From an uncultured Aquimarina sp. (GTDB lineage: Bacteria > Bacteroidota > Bacteroidia > Flavobacteriales > Flavobacteriaceae), in contig CANMFM010000006.1 in NCBI GenBank assembly GCA_947497175.1, positions 372,001-436,000 on the forward strand: DNA of 64,000 nucleotides, given 5' to 3'. Numbering within the stretch: the first letter of the stretch is position 1; every line of letters begins with the position of its first letter. The notes under the pieces are model-generated. The model was given only the letters and a program-made list of their open reading frames with translations, was not told the DNA's origin and did no database searches. This document shows positions 18,380-26,676 of this stretch, piece after piece. The translations under genes and the position numbers were made by a program.

Positions 18380-19897
18380 TTGAGAGTCAGACCAATTCAA
18401 ATATCAATATTTATCCTTTTCGTACTAGGAGCATTATTTGGATTAATGTTTTTAAGTCAAAAAGGAGGAGTGCAAAAAAAACAAACTCAAGACGATGGGT
18501 TCTCATATGAAGGGATATCGATAAAATATCCTACCTACAGAACATTTTTAAGACTTGAAAAAGATTCAGCACTCACTCGAGAAGATATTATTAAAGTTAC
18601 ACAAGTGGTAACACCTCTTGAGATCGAAACCGAAGAAAATCAGGTAACCCTGGTAAGTGATACTATGGAAGAAAAAATAAAGGAATTACCAGATTTTTCT
18701 AAAATAGACACCACACAATTGGTAAGAATTAGATACCCAGATAGTAATCCTGATTTTGTTAATGAGCTTAGAAAAAAATTATCTTCACGAAATTGTCGTA
18801 TCATTCATTATGGAGATTCGCAAATAGAAGGAGATAGAATCACGGCGTATTTGCGTAATAGACTTCAGCGTATGTATAGGGGTAGCGGCCCTGGTTTTTT
18901 GCCAATAAAGCCGGTGTATCGACAGATCAGTGCTGTGGTCGAACCTAGCGAAAATTGGGAACGTTACGCATTTTTTGATCCAACAAAAGAGAAATTCTCG
19001 CATCGAAAATATGGAACTTATCTTTCGGTTTCAAGGTTTACAGCATATCAAAAAACACTTCCTGATAGTATAACTTTAGATTCATTACCAATACAAACAG
19101 CGTCAGTAATCGTTGGTAAGTCAGATGATACCTATCTCAAGTTTAGAAGATTTACAAATATAGGATTACACTACGGTAATTGTAATTTCCCTATCAAAAT
19201 ATCAGTGTATAATGATGGTACTTTGATTCAACAAGATAGTTTGATTACCGATGGCAGATATCATCAGTATAAGATAAGAACATCAACAACTCCATCAAAT
19301 CTCAAAATAGAATTCGAAGGAAAGGTAAGTGCAGATTTTTATGGACTAACCCTTGACAGTAACGCAGGAGTGCAGATAGATAATGTGGCTATGCGAGGTG
19401 CTTCGGGTACCATTTTTGCTAATGCTAATGCAACAACATATAACAGAATGGTAAGACAATTAAACCCAAAAATTGTTATTATGCAATATGGGGGTAATAC
19501 CATGCCATATCTAAAAGATTCTACAGATGTGGATAAATATGCTAAACGTATTGCAAGACAAGTAAACTGGATTAGAAAACGTACAAAAAGTACAAGTTTT
19601 ATATTTATTGGTCCTACAGATATGTGTCTTCCGGTAAACGGTAAGATGGAAACCTACCCACTATTACCTTATCTCAATGCAAAACTTATGGAAACCTGTC
19701 TTGATACTAATGTTGCCTATTGGAGTATGTATGATGCCATGGGTGGAAAAGGATCAATGACCTTGTGGGTAGACGAAAAACTCACCGCAAAAGACTATAT
19801 GCATTTTACCTGGAAAGGAACCAAAATAATTTCGGAACTATTTTTTACAGCCCTATACCTTGACCTTAAAGAACCTGATAACGATGAAGATGCGTAA
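18380..19897 (+). CDS. Membrane-anchored SGNH hydrolase-like protein (O-acylation cluster)
   Basis: 505 residues from a TTG start; no in-frame ATG precedes the membrane helix (about 8-25), so TTG is kept. After a linker, SGNH blocks appear: HYGDSQIEGDR with Ser147, MQYGGNTMPY (block III) and DYMHFTWKG with the Asp/His pair near the end. The layout, one helix and an outside SGNH domain next to an MBOAT protein, matches polysaccharide O-acetyltransferase partners such as AlgJ/AlgX or PatB. First gene of a three-gene operon. Confidence 0.85.
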   Translation: MRVRPIQISIFILFVLGALFGLMFLSQKGGVQKKQTQDDGFSYEGISIKYPTYRTFLRLEKDSALTREDIIKVTQVVTPLEIETEENQVTLVSDTMEEKIKELPDFSKIDTTQLVRIRYPDSNPDFVNELRKKLSSRNCRIIHYGDSQIEGDRITAYLRNRLQRMYRGSGPGFLPIKPVYRQISAVVEPSENWERYAFFDPTKEKFSHRKYGTYLSVSRFTAYQKTLPDSITLDSLPIQTASVIVGKSDDTYLKFRRFTNIGLHYGNCNFPIKISVYNDGTLIQQDSLITDGRYHQYKIRTSTTPSNLKIEFEGKVSADFYGLTLDSNAGVQIDNVAMRGASGTIFANANATTYNRMVRQLNPKIVIMQYGGNTMPYLKDSTDVDKYAKRIARQVNWIRKRTKSTSFIFIGPTDMCLPVNGKMETYPLLPYLNAKLMETCLDTNVAYWSMYDAMGGKGSMTLWVDEKLTAKDYMHFTWKGTKIISELFFTALYLDLKEPDNDEDA

Positions 19898-21164
19898 CAA
19901 ATTACTTTTTTGTGCCTGGCTTTTTGCCTTGCCCATGATGGCACAGACATATGTCTTAGATACTATACAAGATAAATACAGCTTTATAAACTGGAAAGCC
20001 AATGGTATTAAAATGGCAGAAAACTCTCCAGCTTTCAAAATACTATTCAGAAAATTAGATACCATTGCCAAAGGAGGAGAAGATGATCTTCATATTTTTC
20101 ATATTGGAGGATCTCATATTCAAGCAGATATTTATTCCAATCGCCTTAGATCGTACTTGCAGATGATGAGTCCCACAGCAAAGGGACAACGTGGGTTTAT
20201 TTATCCGTTTAGCATTGCCAAAACTAATAATCCGGGAAACTATAAGGTAGCGTTTGATGGTGAATGGACAGGATATCGATGCTCGGTAAGAAAAGATAGT
20301 GTGGCTTGGGGATTGTCTGGAGTTACTGCGGTTTTTAAAGACTCAATTTCTAATGTAAAACTAAAAGTAAATGGTAATAATTATCACGAAAAGATGTATG
20401 ATTTTAATAAAATCAGGGTTTTTTATGATAATTGGAGTACAGATTATGAGATATCGTTTAAACAAGATTCTTTGGTTACCGATATTGTGTCTAATAAAGA
20501 AGCGCATTTTACAGAGTTTACACTTCAAAAAAGTGTAGAAGAAATAGAATTTTGTATTCGAAAGATAGAAGATACCGAAAACGCAGAGTTCTTGATGATG
20601 GGTATAGAGCTAATGAACGAAAATAAAGGGATCCAATATACATCAATCGGAGTAAACGGCGGCAGTTTTTCGTATTATGATCGATGTGCGTATTTTGATG
20701 ATCAATTATTGCTTTACAAACCTGATCTTTTTATCGTTTCTGTAGGGACCAATGATGCATATCATCCGGACTTTAACCCGCAAGAATATAAAGCATACTA
20801 TACCGGTTTAATTAAGCTTATTCAAAAAGCCAATCCAGATTGTGCGGTTTTACTTACCGTGCCTAATGATTCGTATTATAAAAAGAAATTTCCCAATCCC
20901 AGAACCCGAATCGCAAGAAAAATGATCTACGAAGTTGCCAAAGAACAGCAAATGGCAGTATGGGATTTTTATGAAATTATGGGTGGTTTTAACTCTTCGC
21001 AAAGCTGGTATAAAAACAAACTAATGCCCAGAGACAGGATTCATTTTACAGTGATGGGATATCGCATCAAGGCTGATCTTTTGTTGCAGGCCCTTGCACA
21101 CTCCTGGGAAAAAGAATTACAGCTAGAACCTAATACTATTTTGAATCAGATTATTAATGAATAG
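19884..21164 (+). CDS. Secreted SGNH hydrolase-like protein (O-acylation cluster)
   Basis: 426 residues from ATG 19884, which overlaps the previous gene by 14 bases. The next ATG, 19890, is equally possible. A signal peptide of about 20 residues ends LPMMAQ. SGNH blocks: HIGGSHIQADIYSNRLRSYL (Ser in GGSH), VSVGTNDAYHPDFN (block III, Asn) and DRIHFTVMGYR (Asp/His). It is a paralogue of its neighbour. With the MBOAT protein it probably moves or removes acyl groups on a secreted polysaccharide. Three of the blocks needed for catalysis are intact. Confidence 0.85.
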   Translation: MKMRNKLLFCAWLFALPMMAQTYVLDTIQDKYSFINWKANGIKMAENSPAFKILFRKLDTIAKGGEDDLHIFHIGGSHIQADIYSNRLRSYLQMMSPTAKGQRGFIYPFSIAKTNNPGNYKVAFDGEWTGYRCSVRKDSVAWGLSGVTAVFKDSISNVKLKVNGNNYHEKMYDFNKIRVFYDNWSTDYEISFKQDSLVTDIVSNKEAHFTEFTLQKSVEEIEFCIRKIEDTENAEFLMMGIELMNENKGIQYTSIGVNGGSFSYYDRCAYFDDQLLLYKPDLFIVSVGTNDAYHPDFNPQEYKAYYTGLIKLIQKANPDCAVLLTVPNDSYYKKKFPNPRTRIARKMIYEVAKEQQMAVWDFYEIMGGFNSSQSWYKNKLMPRDRIHFTVMGYRIKADLLLQALAHSWEKELQLEPNTILNQIINE

Positions 21165-22815
21165 ACTACTAGACATATTTTCTTTTTCAGAAGATTCTCC
21201 ATTAATCTTTACGCAAGCAGATTTTTGGATATTCTTTGCAGTATTATATTTTATCTATGCCATAGTCTATAGCAAAAAGGATTTACGTAGCGCTTATCTT
21301 TTTGCAATTAGCCTTCTGTTTTATTATAAAACCAGTGGGCTTTTTATTGGGATTCTATTATTTAGTACCATTAACGATTTCTTTTTGGGTAAAGCAATCT
21401 ATAAAAGTAAATCGGTTATACTACAGAAAACACTGGTTGCAATTAGTGTAATTATTAATTTAGGAACCTTATGTTATTTTAAATACGCTTATTTCTTCAC
21501 AGAATCCTATAATTACCTTTTTCAGACCAACTACGAGGTGATTAACTATCTTGCTCAATGGACAAACACTTGGAGTGGTGTCGATTATTTTACCGTAGAT
21601 AAAATTATTCTTCCTGTAGGGATTTCGTTCTATACTTTTCAGACCATAAGTTATAGCGTAGATATTTATCGTAAGCAAATTAAACCGCTCAAATCAATCA
21701 TAGATTTTGGTTTCTTTGTTAGTTTTTTTCCTCAATTGGTTGCAGGGCCTATTGTTCGTGCCTCGGACTTTGTGCCGCAGATTCGCAAAGAAATTAATAT
21801 TACCAAAGAAGAGTTTGGCAGAGCTACCTTTATGATCCTAAAAGGGCTGATCAAAAAGATGTTATTTGCCGATTATATTGCTGCCAATTTTATGGATCGT
21901 GTCTTTGATGTACCCGAAATGTTCTCGGGATTTACCAACATTATGGCTATGTTTGGATATTCATTACAGATTTACGGTGATTTTTCAGGGTATACGGATA
22001 TTGCAATAGGGCTGGCATTACTTATGGGGTATACACTTCCGGTAAACTTCAATTCACCCTATAAGGCGATTCATTGTGGTGATTTCTGGAGGCGTTGGCA
22101 CATTTCATTATCAAGTTGGTTAAAAGATTATCTATACATACCTATTGGAGGTAACCGTAACGGAAGCATTTTCTCATATACATTTATCCTGGTATTCACA
22201 TTTTTAGGTGTTTTTGCTGTATCTGATTATGGCATTGCTTTGATTGCTGCTGCTTCCGTAGGATTTATGTTGATTATTACCTTGTTTTCCTCTAAGTTGG
22301 CGTGGCATTTTAATCGAAATGTTAACATTATGATTACGATGCTGGTGGGTGGATTATGGCATGGCGCCTCATGGAAATTTGTTATCTGGGGCGGTCTTAA
22401 TGGCATTGGGATTGTAACCTACAAATACTGGCGTTTGATCAGTCCGTATGAAAACTCAAAAGCGTGGTATGCCATACTTTGGCGTATTGCCTTGACCTTT
22501 GTGTTTATTACCTTTACTCGTATTTATTTTAGAGGTAACAGCATGGATCATATCGATCGTTTTTATCAACAAGTTATGACCAACATGGATTGGCAAAACG
22601 CTCTGGCTGTCCTCTGGGAGTACCGCATCGTGTTTATCGTTATGCTTATTGGGTATAGTACACATTGGTTACCCTACAAGACTAAAGATTGGGCTTTAGA
22701 TCAGTTTATAAAGAGTAATATGGTGATCAAAGCAATGGTAGTGATCGTTGTGGCAATTCTATGTTATCAAACCTATGCTGCCGATTTTCAGCCGTTTATT
22801 TATTTTCAGTTTTAG
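21157..22815 (+). CDS. MBOAT family O-acyltransferase (AlgI/DltB-like)
   Basis: 552 residues, about 11-12 membrane segments. MBOAT marks: LPVGISFYTFQTISYSVDIYR, FFPQLVAGPIVRASDFVPQ, YGDFSGYTDIAIGLALLMGY, DFWRRWHISLSSWLKDYLYIPIGGNR, and GGLWHGASWKFVIWGGLNG holding the catalytic histidine. Such proteins pass an acyl group from the cytoplasm to an extracytoplasmic glycan. The start overlaps the preceding gene by 8 bases. No polysaccharide synthase lies in the cluster, so the acceptor is unknown. Confidence 0.95.
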   Translation: MNRLLDIFSFSEDSPLIFTQADFWIFFAVLYFIYAIVYSKKDLRSAYLFAISLLFYYKTSGLFIGILLFSTINDFFLGKAIYKSKSVILQKTLVAISVIINLGTLCYFKYAYFFTESYNYLFQTNYEVINYLAQWTNTWSGVDYFTVDKIILPVGISFYTFQTISYSVDIYRKQIKPLKSIIDFGFFVSFFPQLVAGPIVRASDFVPQIRKEINITKEEFGRATFMILKGLIKKMLFADYIAANFMDRVFDVPEMFSGFTNIMAMFGYSLQIYGDFSGYTDIAIGLALLMGYTLPVNFNSPYKAIHCGDFWRRWHISLSSWLKDYLYIPIGGNRNGSIFSYTFILVFTFLGVFAVSDYGIALIAAASVGFMLIITLFSSKLAWHFNRNVNIMITMLVGGLWHGASWKFVIWGGLNGIGIVTYKYWRLISPYENSKAWYAILWRIALTFVFITFTRIYFRGNSMDHIDRFYQQVMTNMDWQNALAVLWEYRIVFIVMLIGYSTHWLPYKTKDWALDQFIKSNMVIKAMVVIVVAILCYQTYAADFQPFIYFQF

Positions 22816-22837
22816 TGCTTAAGTGTCTGACTTTTGT

Positions 22838-22957
22838 GGCGTGCCCCTATGGGTCGGGCTATTCGCTATATCTTTTTATTGGTACTTCTCAATACGCCGC
22901 ACTTAGGTGCGGCATGCGAAGTACCAATAAAAAGGATGCCGCTACTATCCCTCACGC
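22838..22957 (+). repeat. Dispersed structured repeat, copy A
   Basis: A 120-base element opening GGCGTGCCCC, then GGGTCGGGCTATTCGCTATATC-type sequence, a central long hairpin and a closing ATCCCTCACGC. The hairpin has 17-bp perfect outer arms (22872-22888 and 22918-22934) around an inner 7-bp stem (GCCGCAC / GTGCGGC, loop TTAG). Copy B, shorter and on the other strand, lies at 29921-29982 with the same order of parts. It is GC-richer than its surroundings and does not code. Confidence 0.8.
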
Positions 22958-23026
22958 AAAACAATTACATTTAAAAAGAAGCTAACATTATCTGTGCATA
23001 ACTTATAGCGTATACAAAGATCAAAT

Positions 23027-23241
23027 ACACCTCTGTAAATGATATTTTTATACTATACAACGATAAATTACACCCCTGCAAATGATATTCCTATACTATA
23101 TAATGATTATATACACCCTTACAAATGATATTTTTATACAATATAATGATTGTATACACTCTTGTAAATAATATTCACATATAATGTAGTGATCGTATTT
23201 ACCCTAACAAACGATATTTTTTATAGTAATAATTATCATCA
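23027..23241. repeat. 43-bp tandem repeat, five copies
   Basis: Consecutive units start at 23027, 23070, 23113, 23156 and 23199, each 43 bases. The recurring core is ACACCCnTnCAAATGATATT followed by TATACTATATAATGAT-like sequence. The middle copies are closest and the fifth is most diverged; a partial unit precedes the first (about 23003-23026). AT-rich, no open frame, no spacer variation. Confidence 0.88.
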
Positions 23242-23412
23242 CAAGTTTATTCACGTTCAATATACACCATGTAGAAGCTTTTTATACCCCAGTAAAATTA
23301 ATCTCTAAAAAAAATAATGAGGTTTTGCACCACATGCTCAAATTAACTGCTATACTGTAGTTAACTTTTGTAAACTTTTAATTCAAAATATAAGATAAGA
23401 AAACCTTGCCCA

Positions 23413-23443
23413 TTTGAGTTTTTAAATAATAAAACTACCTTCG
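23413..23443 (+). promoter_or_regulatory. Promoter of the UDG-family gene
   Basis: TTTG (23413-23416), 19-base spacer, TACCTTCG (23436-23443): a near-consensus Bacteroidota promoter. Leader of roughly 27 bases to the ATG. Confidence 0.75.
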
Positions 23444-23476
23444 TGTATCATAAAGCATAAATCGTAAATCAAAACT

Positions 23477-24130
23477 ATGTTTCTACATACGCATCCGTAC
23501 GAACCTTTCTTTCCAGAAGGCGCTACAAAGCTTATTGTTGGAACATTGCCACCACCAAGGTTTACTACTAGAGAACTTAATGATAAAGATGTAGATTTTT
23601 GTTACGGCAGTAGTAACGGATTACTGTGGCCGGTATTAGATCGAATTTTTGGGCTTCATCTAAAATTTGAAACAACACAAGAAGCAGCTAATCAACGTAG
23701 AGATTTTTTAACCTCTCGCGGGATTGGTGTTTGTGATATCGTACAAAGTTGTGAGCGTGATAAGATTGATGCCTCAGATCTTGGGATGCAAAATATTAAA
23801 CTGAGAGACCTTGTTGGCTACCTGAAACACTATCCAAAAATTGACACATTGATTTTTACAGGCGGCAATAGCAAAAATGGCCCGGAGTATTTCTTTAGAA
23901 AGCACCTTAAATCGTATACTTTACAATTAGAGGTAGTATCTGATAAAGTTCCTCGTATTCATAGGTTTACGTTAGGACAAAGAACCATACAAACAGTTTC
24001 GCTCACAGCTCCCTCAGGGTCTGCAAATCGAGCTATTGGTAGCATGCAGCTATATAAAGATCTGAAAAATGAAAACCCTAAATTCAATACAATTGATTTT
24101 AGGGTGATGCAGTATCAAGAGTTTTTTTAG
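23477..24130 (+). CDS. Uracil-DNA glycosylase superfamily protein
   Basis: 217 residues. LIVGTLPPPRF (residues 20-30) corresponds to the GxxPG-type motif I of the superfamily, with the water-activating residue replaced by its own P-rich version. SLTAPSGSANRAIG (near 174) occupies the place of the HPSP-type motif II. Between them lie CDIVQSCERDKIDASD and LIFTGGNSKNG. It is not a canonical UNG or MUG and its activity cannot be read from motifs alone; a mispaired-base glycosylase role is the best guess. Own promoter; convergent with trpA. Confidence 0.7.
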   Translation: MFLHTHPYEPFFPEGATKLIVGTLPPPRFTTRELNDKDVDFCYGSSNGLLWPVLDRIFGLHLKFETTQEAANQRRDFLTSRGIGVCDIVQSCERDKIDASDLGMQNIKLRDLVGYLKHYPKIDTLIFTGGNSKNGPEYFFRKHLKSYTLQLEVVSDKVPRIHRFTLGQRTIQTVSLTAPSGSANRAIGSMQLYKDLKNENPKFNTIDFRVMQYQEFF

Positions 24131-24157
24131 GTTGCTATTATATTTGGAATGTATAAA

Positions 24158-24922
24158 CTATCTAATTTCTTTTACAAAACCTTCAATCGAATCTACCCCA
24201 TTTTGAGTTAAGTGTTTGATAAAAGCTGATCCAATAATGGCACCTTTTGCTGTTTTGGTGGCTTGCGTAAAAGTTTCTTCATTACTGATTCCAAAGCCTA
24301 CAATTTGTGGATTTTTGAGCCCTAAAGCTTCAATACGTTCAAAATAATGCTGCTGGGTATCTCCAAACGTATTTTTTGCGCCGGTAGTGCTTGCAGAACT
24401 TACCATATAAATAAAACCATTAGAAACACTATCGATAAACCGAATACGCTCGTCAGAGGTTTGAGGGGTAATTAAAAATACATTAATCAGTCCATATTTC
24501 TCAAACGTTTGTTGGTAATGTTCATGATATTCGGCTACCGGAAGATCCGGTATAATGAGTCCGTCAATACCAATTTCCTGACATTTTGCACAAAAAGCTT
24601 CGATCCCATATTGCATCATAGGATTAAAATACCCCATAATGATTAGAGGAATAGTAACCGTTTTTCGTATATCTTTTAATTGTTCAAACAGTAATTTTGT
24701 GGTCATCCCGTTATGCAAAGCAACGGTAGAGCTCTCTTGTATGGTTGGCCCATCTGCCAAAGGATCGCTAAACGGTAATCCGATCTCGATCATATCCACA
24801 CCGCTTTTTTCAAGGTCTTGTATCACTTTTACAGTATCATTAAGTGCAGGATAACCAGCAGTGAAGTATATGGATAGCAGTTTTTTGTCTTCTGTGAGTT
24901 TTTGGTTGATTCTATTTTTCAT
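24158..24922 (-). CDS. trpA: Tryptophan synthase alpha chain
   Basis: 254 residues. TIM barrel with YFTAGYPALNDTVKVIQDLEKSGVDMIEIGLPFSDPLADGP (catalytic Glu in MIEIG, Asp in FSDPLADG) and GLIIPDLPVAEY, YMVSSASTTGAKN, VGFGIS. It cleaves indole-3-glycerol phosphate and hands indole to TrpB. Last gene of the trp operon; separated from trpB by about 520 bases that hold a repetitive GIY-YIG element. Confidence 0.97.
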   Translation of the reverse strand: MKNRINQKLTEDKKLLSIYFTAGYPALNDTVKVIQDLEKSGVDMIEIGLPFSDPLADGPTIQESSTVALHNGMTTKLLFEQLKDIRKTVTIPLIIMGYFNPMMQYGIEAFCAKCQEIGIDGLIIPDLPVAEYHEHYQQTFEKYGLINVFLITPQTSDERIRFIDSVSNGFIYMVSSASTTGAKNTFGDTQQHYFERIEALGLKNPQIVGFGISNEETFTQATKTAKGAIIGSAFIKHLTQNGVDSIEGFVKEIR

Positions 24923-24973
24923 TTGTAGTTGTCATTTTTTTATGCACTGTATTCTTTAATCTTGTAGTTTTGT

Positions 24974-25002
24974 TTGTCACCCCAGCGTGGGCTGGGATCC
25001 AT
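24974..25002 (+). repeat. Left palindromic end of the GIY-YIG element
   Basis: TTGTCACCCCAGCGTGGGCT and nine further bases: an imperfect palindrome built on CCCAGC / GCTGGG. It matches the inverted right copy (25320-25348) at 24 of 29 positions and ends two bases from the stop of the GIY-YIG reading frame. Confidence 0.8.
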
Positions 25003-25003
25003 T

Positions 25004-25305
25004 TTAGTCATACCAATTAAAAGCCAAGTCTTTCCATTCTGGATTGTCTTCGTGTATCAAATTAATTTTCCATTGTCTTTTCCAGGATTTTAGTCTTTTT
25101 CTCTGATTATTGCATCATTAATGTATTGATGTATTTCAAAATATACGAGGGTATCTAGATCATACTTTTGGGAAAAACCTTTCATCAACTTCTTTTTATG
25201 TTCAAAAACTCTTCTTTCTAAATTATTAGTCATACCTATATACAGTGTACCATTCTTTTTATTAATTAGGGTATACACGGCATATTGATGTTCTGGTTTT
25301 AGCAT
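25004..25305 (-). pseudogene. GIY-YIG nuclease gene with a frameshift
   Basis: The first 71 residues are a good GIY-YIG domain: YAVYTLINKKNGTLYIGMTNNLERRVFEHKKKLMKGF, with the YTL/YIG pair, the arginine and the YF-EIH region. The frame stops after IIREKD at 25090. Shifting by one base, the expected tail LKSWKRQWKINLIHEDNPEW and KDLAFNWYD follows at once, ending at TAA 25004-25006. Loss of one A in the A run (25093-25099 region) restores REKRLKSW. The family is normally about 80-100 residues. It lies between trpB and trpA, tightly flanked by inverted palindromes. Confidence 0.82.
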
Positions 25306-25319
25306 TTTCGTTTTTAATT

Positions 25320-25348
25320 GTGGATTCCAGCCTACGCTGGAATGACAA
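25320..25348 (-). repeat. Right palindromic end of the GIY-YIG element
   Basis: Read on the minus strand it begins TTGTCATTCCAGCGTAGGCT, a TTCCAGC / GCTGGAA palindrome. It mirrors 24974-25002 and starts 15 bases upstream of the GIY-YIG start codon. Confidence 0.8.
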
Positions 25349-25440
25349 GATTTAGCATCATTTAATTTTTAAAAATTAAATAGTTAGTCCTAGTTATTAA
25401 ATAGATCTCAATATTCAATTCTAGTTACTCACTACTAATT

Positions 25441-26622
25441 TTATAATTTAAAATAATCGATATATGTATTTAAGTCTTTATCACCACGACCCGAGAGACT
25501 AATCACTACGATATCATCTGGTGTAAATTTTTTGTCGTTAAAAATGGCTAACGCATGGGATGTTTCTATTGCGGGAATAATACCCTCTAGTTGTGATAGT
25601 TCTAATCCGGCTGCCATAGCATCATCATCGGTAACTGAGTAAAATTCTCCGCGACCTGTCTTGTACAAATGCGAATGTAGTGGTCCAACTCCCGGATAAT
25701 CCAACCCTGCCGAGATAGAGTAGGGTTCTGTAATTTGACCATCTTGCGTTTGCATCAATAAAGTCTTACAACCATGAATGATTCCTTCTTTTCCAAGTTG
25801 AGATGTGGCAGCACTTTCTCCCGAGTGTACACCTTTCCCAGCGGCTTCTACTGCTATAATGCCAACGTCAGGTTCATCCAAAAAATGGTAGTACGTACCT
25901 GCGGCATTACTACCACCGCCAATACAAGCTACTACATAATCAGGATTTTCTCGCCCTTCTTTTTCTTTGAGTTGCCATTTGATCTCTTCAGAAATAATTG
26001 ATTGAAAACGTGTTACCATATCAGGATATGGGTGTGGTCCAATTGCCGAACCAATAATATAATGGGTGTCGACAGGGTTGTTGATCCAATCACGTATGGC
26101 TTCGTTAGTTGCATCTTTAAGGGTTTTACTACCTGATTTAGCAGGTCTTACTTCGGCTCCCAACATTTTCATTCTTGCCACATTAGGCGCCTGGCGTTTG
26201 ATATCAATTTCACCCATATACACTACACATTGTATCCCCATCAAGGCGCATACTGTGGCTGTAGCCACACCATGTTGTCCGGCACCTGTTTCTGCAATAA
26301 TTCTATTCTTGCCTAATCGTTTGGCAACAAGTATTTGTCCTATAGTATTGTTTACTTTGTGTGCACCGGTATGATTAAGATCCTCACGTTTTAAATATAC
26401 CTTGGTGTTATGTTTTTCAGAAAGGCGTTTGGCATAATACAAAGGAGAAGGTCGGCCAACATAATCTCTGAGTAACTGATTAAATTCTTCTTTAAAAGAA
26501 GATTCGTTCATAATGTCGAGATAGGTTGTGCGTAATTCTTCTACATTGGGATATAGCATTTCGGGAATGTAAGCCCCTCCGAAATCTCCATAATATCCTT
26601 TTTCATTTACTTGATAGCTCAT
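25441..26622 (-). CDS. trpB: Tryptophan synthase beta chain
   Basis: 393 residues. PLP-dependent; Lys89 in HTGAHKVNN binds the cofactor. Also GDFGGAYIPEMLYP, GRPSPLYYAKRLSE, AETGAGQHGVATAT, CIGGGSNAAGTYYHF (phosphate loop) and VGPLHSHLYKTGRGEFYSV. Condenses indole with serine to tryptophan. Begins 54 bases after trpF. A standard TrpB1, not the TrpB2 form. Confidence 0.98.
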   Translation of the reverse strand: MSYQVNEKGYYGDFGGAYIPEMLYPNVEELRTTYLDIMNESSFKEEFNQLLRDYVGRPSPLYYAKRLSEKHNTKVYLKREDLNHTGAHKVNNTIGQILVAKRLGKNRIIAETGAGQHGVATATVCALMGIQCVVYMGEIDIKRQAPNVARMKMLGAEVRPAKSGSKTLKDATNEAIRDWINNPVDTHYIIGSAIGPHPYPDMVTRFQSIISEEIKWQLKEKEGRENPDYVVACIGGGSNAAGTYYHFLDEPDVGIIAVEAAGKGVHSGESAATSQLGKEGIIHGCKTLLMQTQDGQITEPYSISAGLDYPGVGPLHSHLYKTGRGEFYSVTDDDAMAAGLELSQLEGIIPAIETSHALAIFNDKKFTPDDIVVISLSGRGDKDLNTYIDYFKL

Positions 26623-26676
26623 TTTAGCTTATAGTTTTTTGGTTAATTGTTGATAGTTGTTTTAGTCGAGAAACAA

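Noticed and set aside
19860-19883. TTG start for the second SGNH gene
   Set aside because: It would put eight residues before the signal peptide; the ATGs at 19884 and 19890 give normal signals.
22761-22985. Open frame across the dispersed repeat
   Set aside because: It starts within the MBOAT gene in another frame and spans the hairpin; composition and lack of start support show it is chance.
23027-23241. CRISPR array
   Set aside because: The units are contiguous 43-base tandem copies without distinct spacers, and no cas gene is in the window.
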